In this document: piece after piece, positions 10,801 to 22,200 of the stretch
Layout: each line of letters starts with the position of its first letter
Numbering within the stretch: the stretch's first letter is position 1
Assembly: GCF_963662255.1 (NCBI RefSeq)
Contig: NW_026912117.1
Location: 46,001 to 110,000 of the forward strand
Direction: 5' to 3'
Source of the DNA: Cinclus cinclus
Taxonomy: Eukaryota; Chordata; Aves; Passeriformes; Cinclidae
DNA length: 64,000 bases
Notes under the pieces: model-generated
Told to the model about the DNA's origin: nothing
Databases searched by the model: none
What the model saw: the letters and a program-made list of their open reading frames with translations, nothing else
Program-made: the position numbers and the translations under genes

Positions 10801-13800
10801 TCAACTTGCCTGCAGCCCGTCCTGGGCTTTTGCCTACAAAAATTCCATAAGGACGAGGATTTCTCCCAGACCAAAGCTGCCCCCTCCTCCAAACCTGGCT
10901 GCCATCGGAGGCCCAAACGCGCCCTACAAAATGACATCTGCCAAGTGGGCTCTTGAGTTTGGCTTCTTGGGGAAAAGTGCCTCCTTTCGGAGTCAACTTG
11001 CCTGCGGCCCATGCAGGGCTTTTGCCTACAAAAATTCCATAAGGACGAGGATTTCTCCCAGACCAAAGCTGCCCCCTCCTCCTAACCTGGCTGCCATCAG
11101 AGGCCCAAACGCGCCCTACAAAATGACATCTGCCAAGTGGGCTCTTGAGTTTGGCTTCTTGGGGAAAAGTGCCTCCATTCGGAGTCAACTTGCCTGCGGC
11201 CCGTCCTGGGCTTTTGCCTACAAAAATTCCATAAGGACGAGGATTTCTCCCAGACCAAAGCTGCCCCCTCCTCCAAACCTGGCTGCCATCGGAGCCCCAA
11301 ACGCGCCCTACAAAATGACACCTGCCAAGTGGGCTCTTGAGTTTGGCTTCTTGGGGAAAAGTGCCTCCTTTCAAAGCCAACATGCCTAACTTGCCTGCAG
11401 CCCGTCCAGGGCTTTTGCCTACAAAAATTCCATAAGGACGAGGATTTCTCCCAGACCAAAGCTGCCCCCTCCTCCAAACCTGGCTGCCATCGGAGGCCCA
11501 AACGCGCCCTACAAAATGACATCTGCCATGTGGGCTCTTGAGTTTGGCTTCTTGGGGAAAAGTGCCTCCTTTCGGAGTCAAATTGCCTGCGGCCCATGCA
11601 GGGCTTTTGCCTACAAAAATTCCATAAGGACGAGGATTTCTCCCAGACCAAAGCTGCCCCCTCCTCCAAACCTGGCTGCCATCGGAGGCCCAAACGCGCC
11701 CTACAAAATGACACCTGCCAAGTGGGCTCTTGAGTTTGGCTTCTTGGGGAAAAGTGCCTCCATTCGGAGTCAACTTGCCTGCGGCCCGTCCTGGGCTTTT
11801 GCCTACAAAAATTCCATAAGGACGAGGATTTCTCCCAGACCAAAGCTGCCCCCTCCTCCAAACCTGGCTGCCATCGGAGGCCCAAACGCGCCCTACAAAA
11901 TGACATCTGCATTGTGGGTTCTTGAGTTTGGCTTCTTGGGGAAAAGTGCCTCCTTTCAAAGCCAACATGCCTAACTTGCCTGCAGCCCGTCCAGGGCTTT
12001 TGCCTACAAAAATTCCATAAGGACGAGGATTTCTCCCAGACCAAAGCTGCCCCCTCCTCCAAACCTGGCTGCCATCGGAGGCCCAAACGCGCCCTACAAA
12101 ATGACATCTGCATTGTGGGTTCTTGAGTTTGGCTTCTTGGGGAAAAGTGCCTCCATTCGGAGTCAACTTGCCTGCAGCCCGTCCTGGGCTTTTGCCTACA
12201 AAAATTCCATAAGGACGAGGATTTCTAACAGACCAAAGCTGCCCCCTCCTCCAAACCTGGCTGCCATCGGAGGCCCAAACGCGCCCTACAAAATGACATC
12301 TGCCAAGTGGGCTCTTGAGTTTGGCTTCTTGGGGAAAAGTGCCTCCATTCGGAGTCAACTTGCCTGCAGCCCGTCCTGGGCTTTTGCCTACAAAAATTCC
12401 ATAAGGACGAGGATTTCTCCCAGACCAAAGCTGCCCCCTCCTCCAAACCTGGCTGCCATTGGAGGCCCAAACGCGCCCTACAAAATGACATCTGCCAAGT
12501 GGGCTCTTGAGTTTGGCTTCTTGGGGAAAAGTGCCTCCTTTCGGAGTCAACTTGCCTGCGGCCCATGCAGGGCTTTTTTCTACAAAAATTCCATAAGGAC
12601 GAGGATTTCTCCCAGACCAAAGCTGCCCCCTCCTCCAAACCTGGCTGCCATCGGAGGCCCAAACGCGCCCTAGAAAATGACACCTGCCAAGTGGGCTCTT
12701 GAGTTTGGCTTCTTGGGGAAAAGTGCCTCCATTCGGAGTCAACTTGCCTGCGGCCCGTACTGGGCTTTTGCCTACAAAAATTCCATAAGGACGAGGATTT
12801 CTCCCAGACCAAAGCTGCCCCCTCCTCCAAACCTGGCTGCCATCGGAGGCCCAAACGCGCCCTACAAAATGACATATGCCAAGTGGGCTCTTGAGTTTGG
12901 CTTCTTGGGGAAAAGTGCCTCCTTTCGGAGTCAACTTGCCTGCGGCCCATGCAGGGCTTTTGCCTACAAAAATTCCATAAGGACGAGGATTTCTCCCAGA
13001 CCAAAGCTGCCCCCTCCTCCAAACCTGGCTGCCATCAGAGGCCCAAACGCGCCCTACAAAATGACACCTGCCAAGGTGGCTCTTGAGTTTGGCTTCTTGG
13101 GGAAAAGTGCCTCCATTCGGAGTCAACTTGCCTGCAGCCCGTCCTGGGCTTTTGCCTACAAAAATTCCATAAGGACGAGGATTTCTCCCAGACCAAAGCT
13201 GCCCCCTCCTCCAAACCTGGCTGCCATCGGAGGCCCAAACGCGCCCTACAAAATGACATCTGCATTGTGGGTTCTTGAGTTTGGCTTCTTGGGGAAAAGT
13301 GCCTCCTTTCAAAGCCAACATGCCTAACTTGCCTGCAGCCCGTCCAGGGCTTTTGCCTACAAAAATTCCATAAGGACGAGGATTTCTCCCAGACCAAAGC
13401 TGCCCCCTCCTCCTAACCTGGCTGCCATCAGAGGCCCAAACGCGCCCTACAAAATGACATCTGCCAAGTGGGCTCTTGAGTTTGGCTTCTTGGGGAAAAG
13501 TGCCTCCATTCGGAGTCAACTTGCCTGCAGCCCGTCCTGGGCTTTTGCCTACAAAAATTCCATAAGGACGAAGATTTCTCCCAGACCAAAGCTGCCCCCT
13601 CCTCCAAACCTGGCTGCCATCGGAGGCCCAAACGCGCCCTACAAAATGACATATGCCAAGTGGGCTCTTGAGTTTGGCTTCTTGGGGAAAAGTGCCTCCT
13701 TTCGGAGTCAACTTGCCTGCAGCCCGTCCTGGGCTTTTGCCTACAAAAATTCCATAAGGACGAGGATTTCTCCCAGACCAAAGCTGCCCCCTCCTCCAAA

Positions 13801-14290
13801 CCTGGCTGCCATCGGAGGCCCAAACGCGCCCTACAAAATGACATATGCCAAGTGGGCTCTTGAGTTTGGCTTCTTGGGGAAAAGTGCCTCCTTTCGGAGT
13901 CAACTTGCCTGCGGCCCATGCAGGGCTTTTGCCTACAAAAATTCCATAAGGACGAGGATTTCTCCCAGACCAAAGCTGCCCCCTCCTCCAAACCTGGCTG
14001 CCAGCAGAGGCCCAAACGCGCCCTACAAAATGACACCTGCCAAGTGGGCTCTTGAGTTTGGCTTCTTGGGGAAAAGTGCCTCCATTCGGAGTCAGCTTTC
14101 CTGCGGCCAGTCCTGGGCTTTTGCATACAAAAATTCCATAAGGACGAGGATTTCTCCCAGACCAAAGCTGCCCCCTCCTCCAAACCTGGCTGCCATCGGA
14201 GGCCCAAACGCGCCCTACAAAATGACATCTGCATTGTGGGTTCCTGAGTTTGGCTTCTTGGGGAAAAGTGCCTCCTTTCAAAGCCAACAT
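4823..14290 (-). other. Very long antisense open frame, judged non-coding
   Basis: A frame of 3,155 codons without a stop crosses about 49 monomers. Its translation is a 64- or 67-residue repeat with the cores GGTFPQEAKLKSPLG, CHFVGRVWASDGSQV and GKSPGRAAGKL. Related frames of 1,713, 1,345, 1,281, 1,220 and 1,327 codons occupy the matching parts of S2, S3 and S4. I judge it non-coding. Unit lengths of 192 and 201 bp are both multiples of three, so any frame that is open in one monomer stays open. A second antisense frame and a forward frame are also largely open in the same DNA. No splice, promoter or polyadenylation context was seen, and the frame ends wherever a single-base variant such as ctttagcc occurs. 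Only evidence of translation or of selection on codons would change this view. Confidence 0.85.
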
Positions 14291-14296
14291 GCCTAA
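13328..14296. repeat. Five-monomer block with the cagctttcctgcggccag variant
   Basis: This block is marked by ggacgaagatttctc in its first monomer (near 13,567) and by cagctttcctgcggccag at 14,093 in its fourth, where other monomers have caacttgcctgcggcccg. The second marker recurs at 15,839, 26,110, 33,684, 42,989, 45,320, 46,682, 48,629 and 51,152. It is usually followed by gcatac, but by gcctac at 33,684 and 42,989. In S1, S2 and S4 this block type alternates with the 969-bp cassette that carries aaacacgcccta. Confidence 0.75.
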
Positions 14297-15265
14297 CTTG
14301 CCTGCAGCCCGTCCAGGGCTTTAGCCTACAAAAATTCCATAAGGACGAGGATTTCTCCCAGACCAAAGCTGCCCCCTCCTCCTAACCTGGCTGCCATCAG
14401 AGGCCCAAACGCGCCCTACAAAATGACATCTGCCAAGTGGGCTCTTGAGTTTGGCTTCTTGGGGAAAAGTGCCTCCTTTCGGAGTCAACTTGCCTGCAGC
14501 CCGTCCTGGGCTTTTGCCTACAAAAATTCCATAAGGACGAGGATTTCTCCCAGACCAAAGCTGCCCCCTCCTCCAAACCTGGCTGCCATCGGAGGCCCAA
14601 ACACGCCCTACAAAATGACATCTGCCAAGTGGGCTCTTGAGTTTGGCTTCTTGGGGAAAAGTGCCTCCATTCGGAGTCAACTTGCCTGCAGCCCGTCCTG
14701 GGCTTTTGCCTACAAAAATTCCATAAGGACGAGGATTTCTCCCAGACCAAAGCTGCCCCCTCCTCCAAACCTGGCTGCCATCGGAGGCCCAAACGCGCCC
14801 TACAAAATGACATATGCCAAGTGGGCTCTTGAGTTTGGCTTCTTGGGGAAAAGTGCCTCCTTTCGGAGTCAACTTGCCTGCGGCCCATGCAGGGCTTTTG
14901 CCTACAAAAATTCCATAAGGACGAGGATTTCTCCCAGACCAAAGCTGCCCCCTCCTCCAAACCTGGCTGCCATCAGAGGCCCAAACGCGCCCTACAAAAT
15001 GACACCTGCCAAGTGGGCTCTTGAGTTTGGCTTCTTGGGGAAAAGTGCCTCCATTCGGAGTCAACTTGCCTGCGGCCCGTCCTGGGCTTTTGCCTACAAA
15101 AATTCCATAAGGACGAGGATTTCTCCCAGACCAAAGCTGCCCCCTCCTCCAAACCTGGCTGCCATCGGAGGCCCAAACGCGCCCTACAAAATGACATCTG
15201 CATTGTGGGCTCTTGAGTTTGGCTTCTTGGGGAAAAGTGCCTCCTTTCAAAGCCAACATGCCTAA
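14297..15265. repeat. 969-bp five-monomer higher-order repeat (first copy)
   Basis: Four 192-bp monomers plus one 201-bp monomer in a fixed order of variants. The set includes one monomer with aaacacgcccta in place of aaacgcgcccta. Each copy follows a type B unit and has the variant ctttagcc, in place of cttttgcc, close to its start. Further copies end at 17,011, 25,344, 27,282, 36,593, 44,554, 48,247 and 52,717. Blocks starting at 34,272 and 49,226 begin the same way but then run on into other monomers, so they look like recombinants. Spacing between copies varies (1,746, 1,938, 3,693 bp and more), so the block moves as a cassette and does not form a simple array. Confidence 0.82.
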
Positions 15266-17989
15266 CTTGCCTGCAGCCCGTCCAGGGCTTTTGCCTACAA
15301 AAATTCCATAAGGACGAGGATTTCTCCCAGACCAAAGCTGCCCCCTCCTCCTAACCTGGCTGCCATCAGAGGCCCAAACGCGCCCTACAAAATGACATCT
15401 GCCAAGTGGGCTCTTGAGTTTGGCTTCTTGGGGAAAAGTGCCTCCATTCGGAGTCAACTTGCCTGCAGCCCGTCCTGGGCTTTTGCCTACAAAAATTCCA
15501 TAAGGACGAAGATTTCTCCCAGACCAAAGCTGCCCCCTCCTCCAAACCTGGCTGCCATCGGAGGCCCAAACGCGCCCTACAAAATGACATATGCCAAGTG
15601 GGCTCTTGAGTTTGGCTTCTTGGGGAAAAGTGCCTCCTTTCGGAGTCAACTTGCCTGCGGCCCATGCAGGGCTTTTGCCTACAAAAATTCCATAAGGACG
15701 AGGATTTCTCCCAGACCAAAGCTGCCCCCTCCTCCAAACCTGGCTGCCAGCAGAGGCCCAAACGCGCCCTACAAAATGACACCTGCCAAGTGGGCTCTTG
15801 AGTTTGGCTTCTTGGGGAAAAGTGCCTCCATTCGGAGTCAGCTTTCCTGCGGCCAGTCCTGGGCTTTTGCATACAAAAATTCCATAAGGACGAGGATTTC
15901 TCCCAGACCAAAGCTGCCCCCTCCTCCAAACCTGGCTGCCATCGGAGGCCCAAACGCGCCCTACAAAATGACATCTGCATTGTGGGTTCTTGAGTTTGGC
16001 TTCTTGGGGAAACGTGCCTCCTTTCAAAGCCAACATGCCTAACTTGCCTGCAGCCCGTCCAGGGCTTTAGCCTACAAAAATTCCATAAGGACGAGGATTT
16101 CTCCCAGACCAAAGCTGCCCCCTCCTCCTAACCTGGCTGCCATCAGAGGCCCAAACGCGCCCTACAAAATGACATCTGCCAAGTGGGCTCTTGAGTTTGG
16201 CTTCTTGGGGAAAAGTGCCTCCTTTCGGAGTCAACTTGCCTGCAGCCCGTCCTGGGCTTTTGCCTACAAAAATTCCATAAGGACGAGGATTTCTCCCAGA
16301 CCAAAGCTGCCCCCTCCTCCAAACCTGGCTGCCATCGGAGGCCCAAACACGCCCTACAAAATGACATCTGCCAAGTGGGCTCTTGAGTTTGGCTTCTTGG
16401 GGAAAAGTGCCTCCATTCGGAGTCAACTTGCCTGCAGCCCGTCCTGGGCTTTTGCCTACAAAAATTCCATAAGGACGAGGATTTCTCCCAGACCAAAGCT
16501 GCCCCCTCCTCCAAACCTGGCTGCCATCGGAGGCCCAAACGCGCCCTACAAAATGACATATGCCAAGTGGGCTCTTGAGTTTGGCTTCTTGGGGAAAAGT
16601 GCCTCCTTTCGGAGTCAACTTGCCTGCGGCCCATGCAGGGCTTTTGCCTACAAAAATTCCATAAGGACGAGGATTTCTCCCAGACCAAAGCTGCCCCCTC
16701 CTCCAAACCTGGCTGCCATCAGAGGCCCAAACGCGCCCTACAAAATGACACCTGCCAAGTGGGCTCTTGAGTTTGGCTTCTTGGGGAAAAGTGCCTCCAT
16801 TCGGAGTCAACTTGCCTGCGGCCCGTCCTGGGCTTTTGCCTACAAAAATTCCATAAGGACGAGGATTTCTCCCAGACCAAAGCTGCCCCCTCCTCCAAAC
16901 CTGGCTGCCATCGGAGGCCCAAACGCGCCCTACAAAATGACATCTGCATTGTGGGCTCTTGAGTTTGGCTTCTTGGGGAAAAGTGCCTCCTTTCAAAGCC
17001 AACATGCCTAACTTGCCTGCAGCCCGTCCAGGGCTTTTGCCTACAAAAATTCCATAAGGACGAGGATTTCTCCCAGACCAAAGCTGCCCCCTCCTCCTAA
17101 CCTGGCTGCCATCAGAGGCCCAAACGCGCCCTACAAAATGACATCTGCCAAGTGGGCTCTTGAGTTTGGCTTCTTGGGGAAAAGTGCCTCCATTCGGAGT
17201 CAACTTGCCTGCAGCCCGTCCTGGGCTTTTGCCTACAAAAATTCCATAAGGACGAGGATTTCTCCCAGACCAAAGCTGCCCCCTCCTCCAAACCTGGCTG
17301 CCATCGGAGGCCCAAACGCGCCCTACAAAATGACATCTGCCAAGTGGGCTCTTGAGTTTGGCTTCTTGGGGAAAAGTGCCTCCTTTCGGAGTCAACTTGC
17401 CTGCGGCCCATGCAGGGCTTTTGCCTACAAAAATTCCATAAGGACGAGGATTTCTCCCAGACCAAAGCTGCCCCCTCCTCCAAACCTGGCTGCCATCAGA
17501 GGCCCAAACGCGCCCTACAAAATGACATCTGCCAAGTGGGCTCTTGAGTTTGGCTTCTTGGGGAAAAGTGCCTCCATTCGGAGTCAACTTGCCTGCAGCC
17601 CGTCCTGGGCTTTTGCCTACAAAAATTCCATAAGGACGAGGATTTCTCCCAGACCAAAGCTGCCCCCTCCTCCAAACCTGGCTGCCATCGGAGGCCCAAA
17701 CGCGCCCTACAAAATGACATCTGCATTGTGGGCTCTTGAGTTTGGCTTCTTGGGGAAAAGTGCCTCCTTTCAAAGCCAACATGCCTAACTTGCCTGCAGC
17801 CCGTCCAGGGCTTTTGCCTACAAAAATTCCATAAGGACGAGGATTTCTCCCAGACCAAAGCTGCCCCCTCCTCCAAACCTGGCTGCCATCGGAGGCCCAA
17901 ACGCGCCCCACAAAATGACATCTGCATTGTGGGTTCTTGAGTTTGGCTTCTTGGGGAAAAGTGCCTCCTTTCAAAGCCAACATGCCTAA

Positions 17990-19202
17990 CTTGCCTGCCC
18001 CCTGTGCTGGGCTTTTGCCTCCAAAAATTCCATAAGGACGAGGATTTCTCCCAGACCAAAGCTGCCCCCTCCTCCAAACCTGGCTGCCATCAGAGGCCCA
18101 AACGTGCCCTACAAGCTGACATCTGCCAAGTGGGCTCTTGAGTTTGGCTTCTTGGGGAAAAGTGACTCCTTTCAAAACCAACTTGCCTGCGTCCCGTCCC
18201 GGGCTTTTGCTACAAAAATTCCATAAGGACGAGGATTTCTCCCAGACCAAAGCTGCCCCCTCCTCCTAACCTGGCTGCCATCGGAGGCCCAAACGCGCCC
18301 CACAAAATGACATCTACCAAGTGGGCTCTTGAGTTTGGCTTCTTGGGGGAAAGTGCCTCCTTTCAAAGCCAACTTGCCTGCGGCCCGACCTGGGCTTTTA
18401 CGTACAAAAATTCCATAAGGACGAGGATTTCTCCCAGACCAAAGCTGCCCCCTCCTCCAAACCTGGCTGCCATCGGAGGCCCAAACGCGCCCTACAAAAT
18501 GACATCTGCATTGTGGGTTCTTGAGTTTGGCTTCTTGGGGAAAAGTGCCTCTTTCAAAGCCAACTTGCTTAACTTGCCTGCGGCCCTTCCTCGGCTTTTG
18601 CCTACAAAAATTCCATAAGGACGAGATTTTCTCCCAGAACAATGCTACCCCCGCTCCAAACCTGGCTGCCATCGGAGGCCCAAACACGCCCTACAAAATG
18701 ACATCTGCCAAGTGGGCTCTTGAGTTTGGCTTCTTGGGGAAAAGTGCCTCCTTTCAAAACTATCTTGCCGGCATCCCGTCCCGGGCTTTTGCTACAAAAA
18801 TTCCATAAGGACGAGGATTTCTCCCAGACCCAAGCTGCCCCCTCCTCCAAACCTGGCTGCCATCGGAGGCCCAAACGCGCCCTACAAAATGACACCTGCC
18901 AAGTGTCCTCTTGAGTTTGGCTTCTTGGGGAAAAGTGCCTCCATTCGGAGTCACCTTGCCTGCAGCCCGTCCTGGGCTTTTGCCTACAAAAATTCCAGAA
19001 GGACGAGGATTTCTCCCTGATCAAAGCTGCCCCCTCCTCCAAACCTGGCTGCCATCGGAGGCCCAAACGCGCCCCACAAAATGACATCTGCATTGTGGGC
19101 TCTTGAGTTTGGCTTCTTGGGGAAAAGTGCCTCCTTTCAAAGCCAACTTGCTTAACTTGACTGCAGCCCTTCCTCGGCTTTTGCCTACAAAAATTCCATA
19201 AG
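17990..19202. repeat. Diverged-monomer island D1
   Basis: Monomer starts at 18,037, 18,228, 18,420, 18,620, 18,810, 19,002 and 19,203 give lengths of 191, 192, 200, 190, 192 and 201 bp. The short units lack single bases: gggcttttgctac for gcctac, gcctctttc for gcctcctttc, and one base in the agaacaatgctaccccc segment. Substitutions are far denser than in the flanking array (for example aaacgtgccctacaagctgac, ggcccgacctgggcttttacg, ctatcttgccggcatcccg). The non-3n lengths break every long open frame here. Confidence 0.88.
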
Positions 19203-22200
19203 GACGAGGTTTTCTCCCAGAACAATGCTACCCCCTCCTCCAAACCTGGCTGCCATCGGAGGCCCAAACACGCCCTACAAAATGACATCTGCCAAGTGGG
19301 CTCTTGAGTTTGGCTTCTTGGGGAAAAGTGCCTCCTTTCGGAGTCAACTTGCCTGCGGCCCGTCCTGGGCTTTTGCCTACAAAAATTCCATAAGGACGAG
19401 GATTTCTCCCAGACCAAAGCTGCCCCCTCCTCCAAACCTGGCTGCCATCAGAGGCCCAAACGCGCCCTACAAAATGACACCTGCCAAGTGGGCTCTTGAG
19501 TTTGGCTTCTTGGGGAAAAGTGCCTCCATTCGGAGTCAACTTGCCTGCGGCCCGTCCTGGGCTTTTGCCTACAAAAATTCCATAAGGACGAGGATTTCTC
19601 CCAGACCAAAGCTGCCCCCTCCTCCAAACCTGGCTGCCATCGGAGGCCCAAACGCGCCCTACAAAATGACATCTGCATTGTGGGCTCTTGAGTTTGGCTT
19701 CTTGGGGAAAAGTGCCTCCTTTCGGAGTCAACTTGCCTGCGGCCCATGCAGGGCTTTTGCCTACAAAAATTCCATAAGGACGAGGATTTCTCCCAGACCA
19801 AAGCTGCCCCCTCCTCCAAACCTGGCTGCCATCAGAGGCCCAAACGCGCCCTACAAAATGACACCTGCCAAGTGGGCTCTTGAGTTTGGCTTCTTGGGGA
19901 AAAGTGCCTCCTTTCGGAGTCAACTTGCCTGCGGCCCATGCAGGGCTTTTGCCTACAAAAATTCCATAAGGATGAGGATTTCTCCCAGACCAAAGCTGCC
20001 CCCTCCTCCTAACCTGGCTGCCATCAGAGGCCCAAACGCGCCCTACAAAATGACACCTGCCAAGTGGGCTCTTGAGTTTGGCTTCTTGGGGAAAAGTGCC
20101 TCCATTCGGAGTCAACTTGCCTGCAGCCCGTCCTGGGCTTTTGCCTACAAAAATTCCATAAGGACGAGGATTTCTCCCAGACCAAAGCTGCCCCCTCCTC
20201 CAAACCTGGCTGCCATCGGAGGCCCAAACGCGCCCTACAAAATGACATCTGCCAAGTGGGCTCTTGAGTTTGGCTTCTTGGGGAAAAGTGCCTCCTTTCG
20301 GAGTCAACTTGCCTGCGGCCCATGCAGGGCTTTTGCCTACAAAAATTCCATAAGGACGAGGATTTCTCCCAGACCAAAGCTGCCCCCTCCTCCAAACCTG
20401 GCTGCCATCGGAGGCCCAAACGCGCCCTACAAAATGACATATGCCAAGTGGGCTCTTGAGTTTGGCTTCTTGGGGAAAAGTGCCTCCTTTCGGAGTCAAC
20501 TTGCCTGCGGCCCATGCAGGGCTTTTGCCTACAAAAATTCCATAAGGACGAGGATTTCTCCCAGACCAAAGCTGCCCCCTCCTCCTAACCTGGCTGCCAT
20601 CGGAGGCCCAAACGCGCCCTACAAAATGACACCTGCCAAGTGGGCTCTTGAGTTTGGCTTCTTGGGGAAAAGTGCCTCCTTTCGGAGTCAACTTGCCTGC
20701 AGCCCGTCCTGGGCTTTTGCCTACAAAAATTCCATAAGGACGAGGATTTCTCCCAGACCAAAGCTGCCCCCTCCTCCAAACCTGGCTGCCATCGGAGGCC
20801 CAAACGCGCCCTACAAAATGACATCTGCCAAGTGGGCTCTTGAGTTTGGCTTCTTGGGGAAAAGTGCCTCCTTTCGGAGTCAACTTGCCTGCGGCCCATG
20901 CAGGGCTTTTGCCTACAAAAATTCCATAAGGACGAGGATTTCTCCCAGACCAAAGCTGCCCCCTCCTCCTAACCTGGCTGCCATCAGAGGCCCAAACGCG
21001 CCCTACAAAATGACATCTGCCAAGTGGGCTCTTGAGTTTGGCTTCTTGGGGAAAAGTGCCTCCATTCGGAGTCAACTTGCCTGCGGCCCGTCCTGGGCTT
21101 TTGCCTACAAAAATTCCATAAGGACGAGGATTTCTCCCAGACCAAAGCTGCCCCCTCCTCCAAACCTGGCTGCCATCGGAGGCCCAAACGCGCCCTACAA
21201 AATGACACCTGCCAAGTGGGCTCTTGAGTTTGGCTTCTTGGGGAAAAGTGCCTCCTTTCAAAGCCAACATGCCTAACTTGCCTGCAGCCCGTCCAGGGCT
21301 TTTGCCTACAAAAATTCCATAAGGACGAGGATTTCTCCCAGACCAAAGCTGCCCCCTCCTCCTAACCTGGCTGCCATCAGAGGCCCAAACGCGCCCTACA
21401 AAATGACATCTGCCAAGTGGGCTCTTGAGTTTGGCTTCTTGGGGAAAAGTGCCTCCATTCGGAGTCAACTTGCCTGCAGCCCGTCCTGGGCTTTTGCCTA
21501 CAAAAATTCCATAAGGACGAGGATTTCTCCCAGACCAAAGCTGCCCCCTCCTCCAAACCTGGCTGCCATCGGAGGCCCAAACGCGCCCTACAAAATGACA
21601 TCTGCCAAGTGGGCTCTTGAGTTTGGCTTCTTGGGGAAAAGTGCCTCCTTTCGGAGTCAACTTGCCTGCGGCCCATGCAGGGCTTTTGCCTACAAAAATT
21701 CCATAAGGACGAGGATTTCTCCCAGACCAAAGCTGCCCCCTCCTCCAAACCTGGCTGCCATCGGAGGCCCAAACGCGCCCTACAAAATGACACCTGCCAA
21801 GTGGGCTCTTGAGTTTGGCTTCTTGGGGAAAAGTGCCTCCATTCGGAGTCAACTTGCCTGCGGCCCGTCCTGGGCTTTTGCCTACAAAAATTCCATAAGG
21901 ACGAGGATTTCTCCCAGACCAAAGCTGCCCCCTCCTCCAAACCTGGCTGCCATCGGAGGCCCAAACGCGCCCTACAAAATGACATCTGCATTGTGGGTTC
22001 TTGAGTTTGGCTTCTTGGGGAAAAGTGCCTCCTTTCAAAGCCAACATGCCTAACTTGCCTGCAGCCCGTCCAGGGCTTTTGCCTACAAAAATTCCATAAG
22101 GACGAGGATTTCTCCCAGACCAAAGCTGCCCCCTCCTCCAAACCTGGCTGCCATCGGAGGCCCAAACGCGCCCTACAAAATGACATCTGCATTGTGGGTT

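Larger units (their letters stand above)
9316..19202. repeat. Superunit copy S1 (9,887 bp)
   Basis: Matched to S2 by the order of type B units and by private variants. The variant aaggatgagg at about 10,082 reappears at about 19,969 (offset 9,887). Type B ends at 11,974, 13,327, 14,296 and 15,265 match those at 22,053, 23,406, 24,375 and 25,344 (offset 10,079). Ends at 16,042, 17,011 and 17,788 match 26,313, 27,282 and 28,059 (offset 10,271). The offset grows in steps of exactly 192 bp, meaning single-monomer gains or losses between copies. S1 ends with the diverged island D1. Confidence 0.85.

Noticed and set aside
17990..19202. Diverged islands as inserted transposons
   Set aside because: Every island base aligns to the same monomer with point changes and 1-bp gaps. 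There are no foreign ends, target-site duplications or coding remnants.
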